Part shown: piece after piece, positions 1 through 8,103 of the stretch
Position numbering within the stretch: the first letter of the stretch is position 1
Layout of the letters: every line of letters starts with the position of its first letter
Origin: Streptomyces sp. NBC_00247
GTDB taxonomy: Bacteria > Actinomycetota > Actinomycetes > Streptomycetales > Streptomycetaceae
DNA: 64,000 nt
Assembly (NCBI RefSeq): GCF_036188265.1
Contig: NZ_CP108093.1
Span: forward strand, 3,113,001-3,177,000
Reading direction: 5' to 3'
Program-made: the position numbers and the translations under genes
The notes under the pieces: model-generated
The model's database searches: none
What the model was told of the DNA's origin: nothing
The model's input: the letters and a program-made list of their open reading frames with translations, nothing else

Positions 1-1
1 C

Positions 2-613
2 AAGGCGTACCCGTACCTCTGGGCCGCCGCCAACTCGCCTTCCTCCTTCGCCTTCGTCGCGTGTTCGGGTGCGACGACGTCGACCGTCGCGAGCGGCCAG
101 CTGAGTGCGCTCAGCTCATCGACCGCGCTGGTCAGCATCTCGGCGGGCGGCAACGACGTCGGCTTCGCCGATGTCATGCAGACCTGCGTGCTGTCGAGCG
201 AGGCCACCTGCGTGAGCAGCGTGAACGCGGCCATCACGAAGGCGCAGAACGTCCTGCCGGGCAGCCTCGACTCCCTCTACGGTTCCATCCACGCGAAGGC
301 GCCTTCGGCGCACGTGGTGGTCCTGGGCTACCCGCACTTCTACAAGCTGGCGGGCAGCTGCATCCTGGGCCTCAGCGAGAACTCGCGGAAGGCGATCAAC
401 AACGGGGCGGACGTGCTGAACTCCGTGATCGCCAAGCGCGCGGCCAACGCCGGGTTCACCTACTCCAGCGTGGTGGACGAGTTCACCGGCCACGAGCTCT
501 GCTCCGGCGACCCCTGGCTCAACAGCGTCACGCTGCCCGTCTACAACTCCTACCACCCGAAGGCCGCCGGCCAGTCGAGCGGCTACCTGCCCGCCTTCCG
601 CTCGGCGGTTTAG
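2..613 (+). CDS. SGNH/GDSL-family secreted esterase (3' part)
   Basis: The reading frame is open from the left edge to a TAG at 611-613, so the N-terminus lies outside the window. The translated part carries the SGNH block III signature ISAGGNDVGF (about residues 44-53 of the visible part) and a C-terminal block V with the catalytic His in SYHPKAAG. The upstream block I with the catalytic Ser (GDSL) should lie left of the window. Such proteins are secreted lipases or esterases of the Streptomyces SGNH type, which use a Ser-His pair. The four visible cysteines fit an exported, disulfide-bonded enzyme. The gene ends just before a strong hairpin. Substrate cannot be inferred. The family call is secure, the exact activity is not. 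Confidence 0.85.
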   Translation, partial: KAYPYLWAAANSPSSFAFVACSGATTSTVASGQLSALSSSTALVSISAGGNDVGFADVMQTCVLSSEATCVSSVNAAITKAQNVLPGSLDSLYGSIHAKAPSAHVVVLGYPHFYKLAGSCILGLSENSRKAINNGADVLNSVIAKRAANAGFTYSSVVDEFTGHELCSGDPWLNSVTLPVYNSYHPKAAGQSSGYLPAFRSAV

Positions 614-707
614 CTCTTCCCGCGGCACTGGACCCCGCGCCGGCCGCGCTTCCCCCGCACCAGCCTGACCAAGCCCAAAGCCCTCCCAGGACGCCACCCC
701 CCACACG

Positions 708-748
708 CACAGGGCTCCTCCGCCGCAGGCCGGCGCGGGAGCCCTGTG
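708..748. terminator. Bidirectional terminator hairpin
   Basis: An 11-bp perfect stem (708-718 pairing with 738-748, CACAGGGCTCC against its complement) with a 19-nt GC-rich loop lies between the convergent SGNH esterase and SnoaL-like genes. No U-tract is present, as is common in Streptomyces. Confidence 0.7.
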
Positions 749-806
749 TCGTTGCGCCTCCCTCGGGCGGGTACGCGGCGGCCATGGGCGCGCGGCGAAT
801 CCCGGA

Positions 807-1253
807 TCAGACGCGCTCGACGAGGTGTTCGCGGCCGGTCGGCGGCTCGTACGGCTCCGGCCAGAAGTCGGTGACGGCGGTGATGCGGCCCCTGGTGTCG
901 AACGAGAAGAAGTGGATGCCGTCCAACTCCGCGCCCCCCACGGTGAACAGCGTGCGCGCGGCGGCCTGCCCACCGAGTCCGGACCCACCCGCGCCGGCCG
1001 GGTGCTCGGGCAGGTCTGCCACGATCCGGTCGATCCGCACGTGCCAGTCGCCCGGGTACTCCCGGTTGAACCGCACGCATCTCTCCTTGCCCCGGACCAC
1101 CTCGCGGGTCTGCGGCACTTCGAACACGACGTCGTCGTCGAGCGTGGCCGCGAACGCCTCCCAGTCGCGGGCGTCGGCGGCGGTCCAGTACGTCTCCACG
1201 GCCTTGCGCAGAACAGCGGTCGAGACCGTGCCCGCGCTCATCTCTGCAGTCAT
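807..1253 (-). CDS. SnoaL-like / NTF2-fold polyketide cyclase-family protein
   Basis: A 148-residue protein. The ATG at 1251-1253 (MTAEMSAG) was preferred to the longer open frame, whose extra N-terminus is Arg-rich and looks non-coding; a second ATG lies four codons on. The pattern of an N-terminal helix (VETYWTAADARDWEAFAATL) followed by DDDVVFEVPQTREVVRGKE and a C-terminal beta strand with FDTRGRITAVTDFW is typical of the SnoaL-like (NTF2) fold. Members act as small cyclases, isomerases or ligand-binding proteins; no catalytic residues identify one here. It is convergent with the SGNH esterase and stands alone. Function beyond the fold is not known. Confidence 0.75.
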   Translation of the reverse strand: MTAEMSAGTVSTAVLRKAVETYWTAADARDWEAFAATLDDDVVFEVPQTREVVRGKERCVRFNREYPGDWHVRIDRIVADLPEHPAGAGGSGLGGQAAARTLFTVGGAELDGIHFFSFDTRGRITAVTDFWPEPYEPPTGREHLVERV

Positions 1254-1605
1254 GGAACGAGTCTGGACCCCGCCACTGACAATCGCTCCGACCTGCGAAA
1301 ACGCCGATCGGCAAGAGCGGCGACCTGCGCCGGCCCCTCCCTGCCGCAGGCACGGCGCGCGTCCCACCGCGCGCGCGTTCCGGCCTCGACCGGCCCGGAA
1401 GACGCGCACTCCGCACCCCGGGTGACCGGAAGACGACGGAGGTGGTCACTTCCCTCTCCCTTCGCGCGTCGTTTTCGCTACGCCCCGGGCCCCGTGCCCG
1501 CCATGGGCCGGAGGTCCGGTGGCGGACCAAGTGACAGCCGACGAAGGCGTGTTACGGGCGGGGGCTGGGCGTATCCACATGCGCAGCATGTCCCACGTCG
1601 GCATT

Positions 1606-1667
1606 GCGGAAGCTGACGGTCGGCCGGCGGAAGCTGACGGTCGACCCGGCGGAAGCTGACGGCCGAC
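1606..1667. repeat. Triplicated 21-22 bp repeat
   Basis: Three head-to-tail copies of a unit starting GCGGAAGCTGACGG at 1606, 1627 and 1649 (the last copy diverges after 19 bp). It lies in the 797-bp space between the SnoaL-like gene and the S9 peptidase gene, directly upstream of a short coding-like stretch (1686-1868). Confidence 0.8.
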
Positions 1668-1685
1668 AAGGGCGCGGCCGTACGG

Positions 1686-1868
1686 AAGTTCATCGTTCGG
1701 ACCATCGCCTGGTTGATGCGAGGTGGACGCGGCGGCCGGGTCGATGCCACGGAGCCGACCCCGGAAGCGCGGCGGACCCTGGTGCGGAGCATCACCGGCA
1801 CCGCTGCCCCGGTCGGCGAAGCGGGGCTGCCGGTGATCAAGGCCGCGAGGACGTTGCTCGCGGGCTGA
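1686..1868 (+). pseudogene. Possible gene remnant, unrecognised
   Basis: From about 1686 to a TGA at 1866-1868 one frame reads like a real protein tail (KFIVRTIAWLMRGG, later GLPVIKAARTLLAG), with amphipathic pattern and high third-position GC. The frame is closed upstream by a stop at 1635-1637 inside the triplicated repeat. The only starts are a TTG-ATG pair near 1710. It may be the 3' end of a gene whose 5' part was lost, or a short hypothetical gene. I do not recognise it. The rest of 1254-2050 holds nothing else I can support except the promoter region of the peptidase. Confidence 0.25.
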
Positions 1869-2050
1869 AAGAGCCGCGCGGCAGTGCGGAACACCGCGCG
1901 TCGCCGCACTGTCCGCTCGGTGATGCCGGCCGGGGAACACAGGTCGGTGATGTCCGACGAGCGAAACATGCGCGGGCCGGGGTTCCGGATGATTTCGCGG
2001 GGAGACGAAGGGCCGTGCGTCCAGGACCGCCTTTCGGGTTGGATGGGGGC

Positions 2051-3886
2051 ATGAGCGACACACAGAACGCCTCGACCTCTCCGGACTGGGAGCAGCGGTT
2101 CCGCGCACCCCGGGTCTCCCTGCCCGACTGGGCGGAGGACGCCCCGGAGCGCTCGCTCTTCGTGTCCAACGCGACCGGCACGTACGAGCTGTACACGTGG
2201 GACCGGTCGACCGGTCAGCAGCGGCAGGTGACCGACCGGCCGAACGGCACGACCGACGGCACGCTGACCCCGGACGGCTCCGAGATCTGGTGGTTCAGCG
2301 ACAAGGACGGCGACGAGTTCGGCATCTGGATGCGGCAGCCGTTCGGCGGTGGTGAGGACGTTCCGGCGGTGCCGGGGCTGGAACCGTCGTATCCGGCGGG
2401 TCTCGCGATCGGGCGGGACGGCACCGCTGTAGTCGGCCGCTCCACCGACGAGGACGGCACGACGATCCATCTGGCCCGACCGGGCGGCGCGGGCATCGTG
2501 GAGATCTACCGGCACCGGGAGTCGGCCGGGGTGGGCGATCTGTCGCACGACGGCAGCCTGATCGCTCTGGAGCACACGGAGCACGGCGACGCGATGCATT
2601 CGGCGTTGCGTGTGGTGCGACCGGACGGGTCGACGGTGGCCGAGCTCGACGACACCGAGGGCGGCACGAAGGAGCTGGGTCTGGCGGTGATGGGGTTCGC
2701 TCCGGTCGCCGGCGACACCCGGCTGCTGATCGGGCACCAGCGGCGGGGGCGCTGGGAGCCGATGATCTGGGACCCGGTCGCGGGGACGGAGACGGAGCTG
2801 GAGATCGATCTCCCCGGGGACGTGGGCGCCCAGTGGTATCCGGACGGCTCCGCGATCCTGGTCGAGCACGACTTCGAGGCCCGCAGCGAGCTGTGGCGCC
2901 ATGAGCCGGGCGGGCCGGAGCCGGTGCGGGTGGAGACGCCCGCCGGTTCGGTGTCGGGTGCCACGGCCCGTCCGGACGGGACGGTGGAGTACCTCTGGTC
3001 CTCGGCCGCCCTGCCACCGGTCGTCCGCTCCACCACGGGCGCGGTGGTCCTGGACCCGCCGGGTCCTAAGGCTCCCTCCTCGGTGCCGGTGCGGGACGTG
3101 TGGGTGGACGGGCCGGGCGGGCGCGTCCACGCATTGGTGCAGACGCCCGCCTCGGGCGAGGGCCCGTTCCCCACGATCTTCGAGATCCACGGCGGACCGA
3201 CGTGGCACGACAGCGACGCGTTCGCCTCGGGCCCGGCCGCCTGGGTGGACCACGGCTTCGCCGTCGTGCGGGTGAACTACCGGGGCTCCACGGGGTACGG
3301 CCGGGCCTGGACCGACGCTCTGAAGCACCGGGTGGGGCTGATCGAGCTGGAGGACATCGCGGCGGTCCGGGAGTGGGCCGTCGGGTCGGGCCTCGCCGAT
3401 CCGGACCGCCTGATCCTGGCCGGTGGGTCCTGGGGCGGGTATCTGACCCTGCTCGGTCTCGGCACCCAGCCGGACGCCTGGGCGCTGGGCCTGGCCGCCG
3501 TCCCGGTGGCGGACTACGTCACGGCGTACCACGACGAGATGGAGGCCCTGAAGGCGATGGACCGCACTTTGCTCGGCGGCACTCCGGAGGAGGTGCCCGA
3601 GCGGTTCGAGGCGTCGTCGCCGCTGACGTACGTCGACGCGGTGCGCGCCCCGGTGTACATCTCGGCGGGCGTCAACGATCCGCGCTGCCCCATCCGCCAG
3701 GTGGAGAATTACGTGGACCGGCTGAAGGCCCGGGGCGCGGTGCACGAGGTCTACCGCTACGACGCGGGTCATGGCTCGCTGGTGGTGGAGGAGCGGATCA
3801 AGCAGGTGGGACTGGAGCTGGACTTCGCGTTGCGCCATCTCCCCGAGGCGCGGAAGTCGGAGGCGGACACCGCCGCACACGCGTAA
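2051..3886 (+). CDS. S9 family (prolyl oligopeptidase-type) peptidase
   Basis: A 611-residue cytoplasmic serine peptidase with an N-terminal beta-propeller-like half (WDxxG and DG-rich repeats, roughly residues 30-330) and a C-terminal alpha/beta-hydrolase domain. The catalytic triad can be placed: Ser460 in GGSWGGYL, Asp543 in GVNDPRCP and His574 in DAGHGS. The oxyanion motif HGGP (FEIHGGPTWHD) precedes it. The ATG at 2051 was chosen because the GGATGGGGG stretch just before it can serve as ribosome binding site and because homologous coding begins with the SDTQNAS stretch; the upstream open frame runs through repeats. The enzyme is expected to cleave short peptides or acyl-peptides. It is followed by SURF1 in the same direction after 62 bp. 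Confidence 0.9.
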   Translation: MSDTQNASTSPDWEQRFRAPRVSLPDWAEDAPERSLFVSNATGTYELYTWDRSTGQQRQVTDRPNGTTDGTLTPDGSEIWWFSDKDGDEFGIWMRQPFGGGEDVPAVPGLEPSYPAGLAIGRDGTAVVGRSTDEDGTTIHLARPGGAGIVEIYRHRESAGVGDLSHDGSLIALEHTEHGDAMHSALRVVRPDGSTVAELDDTEGGTKELGLAVMGFAPVAGDTRLLIGHQRRGRWEPMIWDPVAGTETELEIDLPGDVGAQWYPDGSAILVEHDFEARSELWRHEPGGPEPVRVETPAGSVSGATARPDGTVEYLWSSAALPPVVRSTTGAVVLDPPGPKAPSSVPVRDVWVDGPGGRVHALVQTPASGEGPFPTIFEIHGGPTWHDSDAFASGPAAWVDHGFAVVRVNYRGSTGYGRAWTDALKHRVGLIELEDIAAVREWAVGSGLADPDRLILAGGSWGGYLTLLGLGTQPDAWALGLAAVPVADYVTAYHDEMEALKAMDRTLLGGTPEEVPERFEASSPLTYVDAVRAPVYISAGVNDPRCPIRQVENYVDRLKARGAVHEVYRYDAGHGSLVVEERIKQVGLELDFALRHLPEARKSEADTAAHA

Positions 3887-3948
3887 GGGCCGGATAAATG
3901 GTCGGCCCCCGCTCCCGGTCGGCGGAGCGGGGACCGTACGGTAATGGG

Positions 3949-4842
3949 GTGTACCGGTTCCTGCTGACCCCGCGATGGTGGGGGATCAACCTCTTCGTCG
4001 TGCTGGCCATTCCGTTCTGCGTGTTCATGGGCACCTGGCAGCTCGGCCGCTTCGAGGACCGCGTGCAGTCGCACGAACAGGCCGAGAAGCAGCCGGACCC
4101 GGGCACCCGCCGGGCGAAGCCGCTGGACTCTCTGCTGCCCGTGGACACCGTCACGTCCGGCCGCCCCGCCACGGCGACGGGGACGTTCGCGGACCAGTTC
4201 CTGGTCCCTGGGCGTGAACTGGACGACCGCGACGGCTTCTACGTCCTGGACCTGCTGCGTACGGACGGCGGCAAGGCGCTGCCCGTCGTACGCGGCTGGA
4301 TGCCCGGCGGGACGGAACAGGCGCGGAAGAACAACACGGTCCCTCCGGCCCCCACCGGCGAGATCACGGTGACCGGCGACCTCCAGGCTTCGGAGAGTGC
4401 CACCAGCCAGGGTGTGAACAGCGCGGGCGGGCTCCCCGAGGGGGAACTCGGCATCATCAGCGCGGCGTCGCTGGTGAACCTCGTGCCGTACGACGTGTAC
4501 GACGCCTGGGTGACGCTCCCCGCGAGCGGCATCGGAGGCGCGGACGACTCCGGCAACGGAATGCGGGCGGTCCCGGCCGCCGCGGTGGAGGGCAACGGGC
4601 TGGACCTGAAGGCCTTCCAGAACCTCGGCTACACCGGGGAGTGGTTCGTCTTCGCGGCGTTCGTGCTCTTCATGTGGTTCCGCCTGCTGCGGCGCGAGGC
4701 CGAAGCGGCCCGGGACGTCGCGCTGGGCCTGGTCCCCGACCCCGCCGCCACCATGGACGCCGTAGCCGGGTCAACGGCGGTCACCGCCGGACCGGGTGAA
4801 CCCGTCGGCACCTCTTCCGGGACGACGCCCCGCAGCGGGTGA
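3949..4842 (+). CDS. SURF1 family cytochrome oxidase assembly protein
   Basis: A 297-residue membrane protein with a SURF1 layout: one N-terminal transmembrane helix (INLFVVLAIPFCVFMG) followed by the conserved GTWQLGRF segment, a periplasmic beta domain with RGW (VVRGWMPGG), and a second helix near the C-terminus (WFVFAAFVLFMWF). SURF1 helps heme a insertion and assembly of aa3-type cytochrome c oxidase. The GTG at 3949 (VYRFLLTPRWWG) matches the usual start of actinomycete members. A TAnnnT hexamer at 3937-3942 sits 7 nt before it, so the message could be leaderless; an ATG at 3898 in frame is the alternative. It has a short Ala/Thr/Gly tail after the second helix. Confidence 0.85.
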   Translation: MYRFLLTPRWWGINLFVVLAIPFCVFMGTWQLGRFEDRVQSHEQAEKQPDPGTRRAKPLDSLLPVDTVTSGRPATATGTFADQFLVPGRELDDRDGFYVLDLLRTDGGKALPVVRGWMPGGTEQARKNNTVPPAPTGEITVTGDLQASESATSQGVNSAGGLPEGELGIISAASLVNLVPYDVYDAWVTLPASGIGGADDSGNGMRAVPAAAVEGNGLDLKAFQNLGYTGEWFVFAAFVLFMWFRLLRREAEAARDVALGLVPDPAATMDAVAGSTAVTAGPGEPVGTSSGTTPRSG

Positions 4843-4883
4843 CCCCGCGCGGGCCCCACAGGCTCATCGGGCCCGGGCTCATC

Positions 4884-5009
4884 GGGCCCGGCACCGGCCT
4901 CGTCGGCCCAGGCCCCGGCCTCGTCGGCCCAGGCCCCGGCCTCGTCGGCCCAGGCCCCGGCCTCGTCGGCCCAGGCCCCGGCCTCGTCGGCCCAGGCCCC
5001 GGCCTCGTC
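4884..5009. repeat. 21-bp minisatellite, five perfect copies plus one variant
   Basis: Five identical consecutive copies of a 21-bp unit beginning GGCCCAGGCCCCGG occupy 4905-5009. One variant copy lies at 4884-4904 and two shortened copies (CTCATCGGGCCCGGG) before that. The array fills the space between the SURF1 stop (4842) and the stop of the convergent repeat-rich gene (5012). It is nearly pure G+C and would slip easily. Confidence 0.95.
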
Positions 5010-5011
5010 GG

Positions 5012-6823
5012 TTACGAAGCGGCGAGGATGCCGGTCCGGTAGATCGTGCCCGCGCAGGCGTGGGTGATCGTGGTCTCCGCGGCCGGCGCACCCGCCTCGG
5101 GGGTGTGTGTCACGGCGATGGTCCCCTCGGACGGGACAGCGTCCGCCGTAAGCGACTGAGTTGTCAGGGACTGAGCTGTCAGGGACTGAGCTGTCAGGGA
5201 CTGGGTCTCGACGCTCGACGCCTGGTCCTCCCCCGTACCCGTACCGGTGGGGCTCTCGGTCGGCGTGGGTGTGGGGGCGGTGGCGGTGGGACAGGTGTCG
5301 CTCGGCACGAAGGCGAACTTCACCTCGTAGGACATCCAGGGCTTCAGCAGCATGGCCGCGGCCTCGGCGGCGGGGTCGGGCAGCCCGGCTGCGGGGTCGC
5401 CCGCGACGTGCTGCACGACCGCGATCTTCGTCGCGTCCGCGGCGCCCGTGGTCGTGAAGGCCACCGTGCCCGCGGTGCTGACCGAGCAGTCCGTGGCGGA
5501 GGTGTTGGAGATCCGGAAGCTGCCGTAGACCGTGCCGTTCGCGTCCGCCGACCCGGTGGACGCCGAGGCGACGCCGAGCTGATCGGGCGCGCAGGCGGGC
5601 AGGGCGGCGATCGAGGCGAGCTCCTCCTCGCTGACGGCCCCGGAGTGAGCGCTGTCGGAGTCCGCCGGGGCGTCGGTCGCGGTAGGTGTGCCGCTGGGGT
5701 CCGGTATTCCTTCGTGCCGGCCGTCGGCGCCCTGCGCGGGCTGTCCCGCGCTCGGCTTCTCCCCCACGGCTGCCCCGGAAGCGTCGCCCTGTTGGCTCTG
5801 GGAGTTCTGGCCGTGCCCGGCGAGGGAGGGGGCCGCGGTGGCGACACTCCCGGAGTTCGCCACGTGCAGGAGGGCGGGCACGGCGGTACCGATCAGCAGG
5901 GCCGCGGCAGCCGCGCCGACGACGGCCTGGCGGCGTCGCGCACGGCGGGCGGGTACGGCCCGGTGCAGCTGGTCCAGTGCGTTCTCGGCGGGTTCGAGGT
6001 CGTGGACGGCTCCCCGCAGCAGGCGCCGGAGCACCTGTTCGTCGGTCGTGTCGTCCTCGTCTCCTGCCTCGACCGGGCCCCCGCCCGGACCGCTGCCCCG
6101 CAACAGGCGGCCACCCGACCCGCTACCGCTCAAGCCACCCTCTCTCAAGCCACCACCGTTCAAGCCGCCGCTCATGTCGATGCCGCTCAGGTCGATGCCG
6201 TCGCCGCTCGCCGCGACGGAGCCGATGCCCCGGCCGAAGCCGACGGCCGGGGTGCGGGCCGGGAAGAGCTGGGTCAGGGTGCCGGTGACGGGGGCGCCGT
6301 CGTAGGAGCTGGGCGCCTTCTCGCGGGGGCGGGACAGGTCGTCGCGCGAGCGGGGCGCCTGGTCGTGCTGCTCGGAAGCGTCGCCGGTGACCTCGCCGGT
6401 CGCGTCGCCGGTGACCTCGCCGGTCGCGTCGCCAGTCACGCCGCCACCGCCACGCGCGTCGTCGGCCTCGTCGGTCGGGGCAGGACCGGGGACCCCCGCA
6501 TACCGGCCGGACGGTGTGTGTACCGGAGGGCGGTGCTCCTCGTCGCCTCCGCGCGTACGGCCGGTCGGCTCGGCAGGCTCGGCCTGTTCGGCAGCCGGCT
6601 CGGCCTGTTCGGCAGCCGGCTCGGCCTGTTCGGCAGCCGGCTCGGCCTGCTCGGCGGTCGGCTCGGCCTGACCGGCCCGCCCGCTCGGGCCGGCGCTTCC
6701 GGACGGCTCGGCAGAGCGCTCGGGGCCGGGATTCACGCTCGGCCCGTGGCTCGTGTTCGGCCCGTGGTTCACAGTTCCGCTTCCCGTCCGGTCCGGTTCG
6801 TGGCTGAAGGGGCGACCACTCAT
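5012..6823 (-). CDS. Repeat-rich membrane protein coupled to an ECF sigma factor
   Basis: A 603-residue protein of unknown function. Residues 1-260 are low complexity and hold two tandem tracts: four AEPAAEQ-type heptads (about 53-85) and two GDATGEVT octads (131-148). A short charged segment (about 262-298, DEQVLRRLLRGAVHDLEP) precedes one transmembrane helix (about 300-322). The outer part has a Ser/Thr/Pro linker, a beta-rich Cys-containing domain (CAPDQLGV, later ATDCSVS) and a third repeat tract (TAQSL, four copies). The ATG at 6821-6823 overlaps the stop of the sigma factor gene (ATGA), so the two are translationally coupled. Its place next to an ECF sigma and its one-helix topology suggest a membrane partner or anti-sigma-like regulator. 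That role is inference; I see no canonical zinc-binding anti-sigma motif. Confidence 0.8.
   Translation of the reverse strand: MSGRPFSHEPDRTGSGTVNHGPNTSHGPSVNPGPERSAEPSGSAGPSGRAGQAEPTAEQAEPAAEQAEPAAEQAEPAAEQAEPAEPTGRTRGGDEEHRPPVHTPSGRYAGVPGPAPTDEADDARGGGGVTGDATGEVTGDATGEVTGDASEQHDQAPRSRDDLSRPREKAPSSYDGAPVTGTLTQLFPARTPAVGFGRGIGSVAASGDGIDLSGIDMSGGLNGGGLREGGLSGSGSGGRLLRGSGPGGGPVEAGDEDDTTDEQVLRRLLRGAVHDLEPAENALDQLHRAVPARRARRRQAVVGAAAAALLIGTAVPALLHVANSGSVATAAPSLAGHGQNSQSQQGDASGAAVGEKPSAGQPAQGADGRHEGIPDPSGTPTATDAPADSDSAHSGAVSEEELASIAALPACAPDQLGVASASTGSADANGTVYGSFRISNTSATDCSVSTAGTVAFTTTGAADATKIAVVQHVAGDPAAGLPDPAAEAAAMLLKPWMSYEVKFAFVPSDTCPTATAPTPTPTESPTGTGTGEDQASSVETQSLTAQSLTAQSLTTQSLTADAVPSEGTIAVTHTPEAGAPAAETTITHACAGTIYRTGILAAS
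5153..5206. repeat. 15-bp tandem repeat inside the membrane protein gene
   Basis: Four near-identical 15-bp units (core TGTCAGGGACTGAGC) encode the repeated pentapeptide TAQSL near the C-terminus of the repeat-rich membrane protein. Confidence 0.85.
6578..6661. repeat. 21-bp tandem repeat inside the membrane protein gene
   Basis: Three perfect 21-bp units (CTCGGCCTGTTCGGCAGCC and two more bases) at 6578, 6599 and 6620 and a variant fourth at 6641 encode Ala/Glu/Gln/Pro heptads in the N-terminal part. A second tract of about 24-bp units near 6383-6437 encodes the GDATGEVT octads. Confidence 0.9.
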
Positions 6824-7491
6824 GCCTGCGCCTCCATCACGAGACGCAGAGCGGCGATCCCGCGCGAACCGTACGCCTTGACCGAGCCCAGGGAGATACC
6901 GAGGGTATCGGCGACCTGCGCTTCCGTCATGTCCGCGAAGTAGCGCAGCACCAGCACTTCCCGCTGACGCCGCTGGAGGCCCTTCATCGCCTTGATCAGC
7001 GCGTCCCGCTCCAGTTGGTCGTACGCCCCCTCTTCCGCGCTGGCCATGTCGGGCATGGGCTTGGAGAGCAGCTTCAGCCCGAGGATGCGGCGGCGGAGCG
7101 CGGAGCGGGAGAGGTTGACGACCGTCTGCCGGAGGTAGGCGAGCGTCTTCTCGGGTTCCCGCACCCGGGTGCGGGCCGAGTGCACGCGGATGAACGCCTC
7201 CTGTACGACGTCCTCGCAGGAGGCCGTGTCGTCCAGCAGCAGCGCGGCGAGGCCGAGCAGCGAACGGTAGTGGGCGCGGTAGGTCTCGGTCAGATGGTCG
7301 ACCGTCGTTCCCGCCACCACCGCCTCTTCAGCACCCTCGCGCTGCGAGGGGAGCCTTACGGGGCTCGTCGCGCTCGCAGCGGTCAGCGGGGCGATCACCG
7401 GCATGCCGCCGACCGCACGGGGCTTGCGGGGAGGGCGCACGGACAGCCCTCGCAGCGAGCCGACCACCGGAATTTCGAGAACCTCTGCCAC
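6820..7491 (-). CDS. ECF-type RNA polymerase sigma factor
   Basis: A 223-residue group 4 sigma factor. Region 2 spans about residues 68-137 (YRAHYRSLLGLAALLL, then CEDVVQEAFIRVH for promoter melting), and region 4 about 160-220 with a clear helix-turn-helix (AQVADTLGISLGSVKAYGSR). An N-terminal extension of about 60 residues before region 2 is longer than usual for the class. The frame starts with GTG at 7489-7491 without a clear ribosome binding site, so a later start such as Met30 is possible. Its stop overlaps the start of the repeat-rich membrane protein gene, which points to joint regulation. The promoter set it reads cannot be derived from the window. Confidence 0.88.
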   Translation of the reverse strand: MAEVLEIPVVGSLRGLSVRPPRKPRAVGGMPVIAPLTAASATSPVRLPSQREGAEEAVVAGTTVDHLTETYRAHYRSLLGLAALLLDDTASCEDVVQEAFIRVHSARTRVREPEKTLAYLRQTVVNLSRSALRRRILGLKLLSKPMPDMASAEEGAYDQLERDALIKAMKGLQRRQREVLVLRYFADMTEAQVADTLGISLGSVKAYGSRGIAALRLVMEAQA

Positions 7492-8103
7492 GCAAGTTGG
7501 ACACGCTGCCCCCCATCAGGGTTGTACGCGTGCGGCAGCGCGTTCAGCTCTCTGCGACTCGCCCTCATACGTACCCGCTCTTCCCCAATTGCCCTATTGG
7601 TGCGCCCGTCGCGCAAGAAGTGACGACGAAGACGCCGAACAGCCGACTCACGGTTGCACAGGACCACAGAGTCATCGTCGGATACGACAACGCCCCAGCT
7701 CAAGGGGTTAAGGGAGCCGAATTGAACATGTGACCTTCACAGATCCCACAAAACTCTTTCGACCAGACATTTCGATGCCGTAGCAAATTCGACGCCCCGG
7801 AAACAGCTCCGGAAACAGCCCGGACCGCCCCGGACCGCCCCGGAAACAGCCCAGGACCGGCCTCGGACCAGCGCGGACCGGCGTGCAAAGCGCGGACCGG
7901 CGCGGAACAGCACGGACCGGCGGATCCGCATCAGAAGCAGCTGGAAGCAGCTGGAGCCTCACCCCGCACACACGGCGAAACTCCGCCCGTAACACCGTCA
8001 GGAAGAGCCGAACACCGTCAGAAAGATCCGCCGGAAGATCCTCGCGGGAACCCGCGCGAGATTCGCCAGAGGAGAAACCCGGGAGGGAAACCGGGGACGG
8101 GAT
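7492..8103. other. 612-bp intergenic region without a supported gene
   Basis: The space between the sigma factor start and the asd stop holds no frame I can support. It includes a relatively AT-rich patch (about 7730-7795), a purine-rich stretch with repeated CCGGAAACAGC and CGGACCG words (about 7796-7920), and two copies of AACACCGTCAG (near 7990 and 8011). A hairpin at 8041-8060 (CGCGGG AA CCCGCG core) could terminate asd. The sigma factor promoter should lie in the first 200 bp. Confidence 0.5.

Noticed and set aside
4796..6943. Plus-strand frame of 715 codons across the minisatellites
   Set aside because: Antisense to the repeat-rich membrane protein gene; biased composition comes from the repeats.
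7796..7920. Purine-rich repeats upstream of asd considered as a CRISPR or attachment site
   Set aside because: Copies are short (8-11 bp), unevenly spaced and without spacer-like unique segments of constant length.
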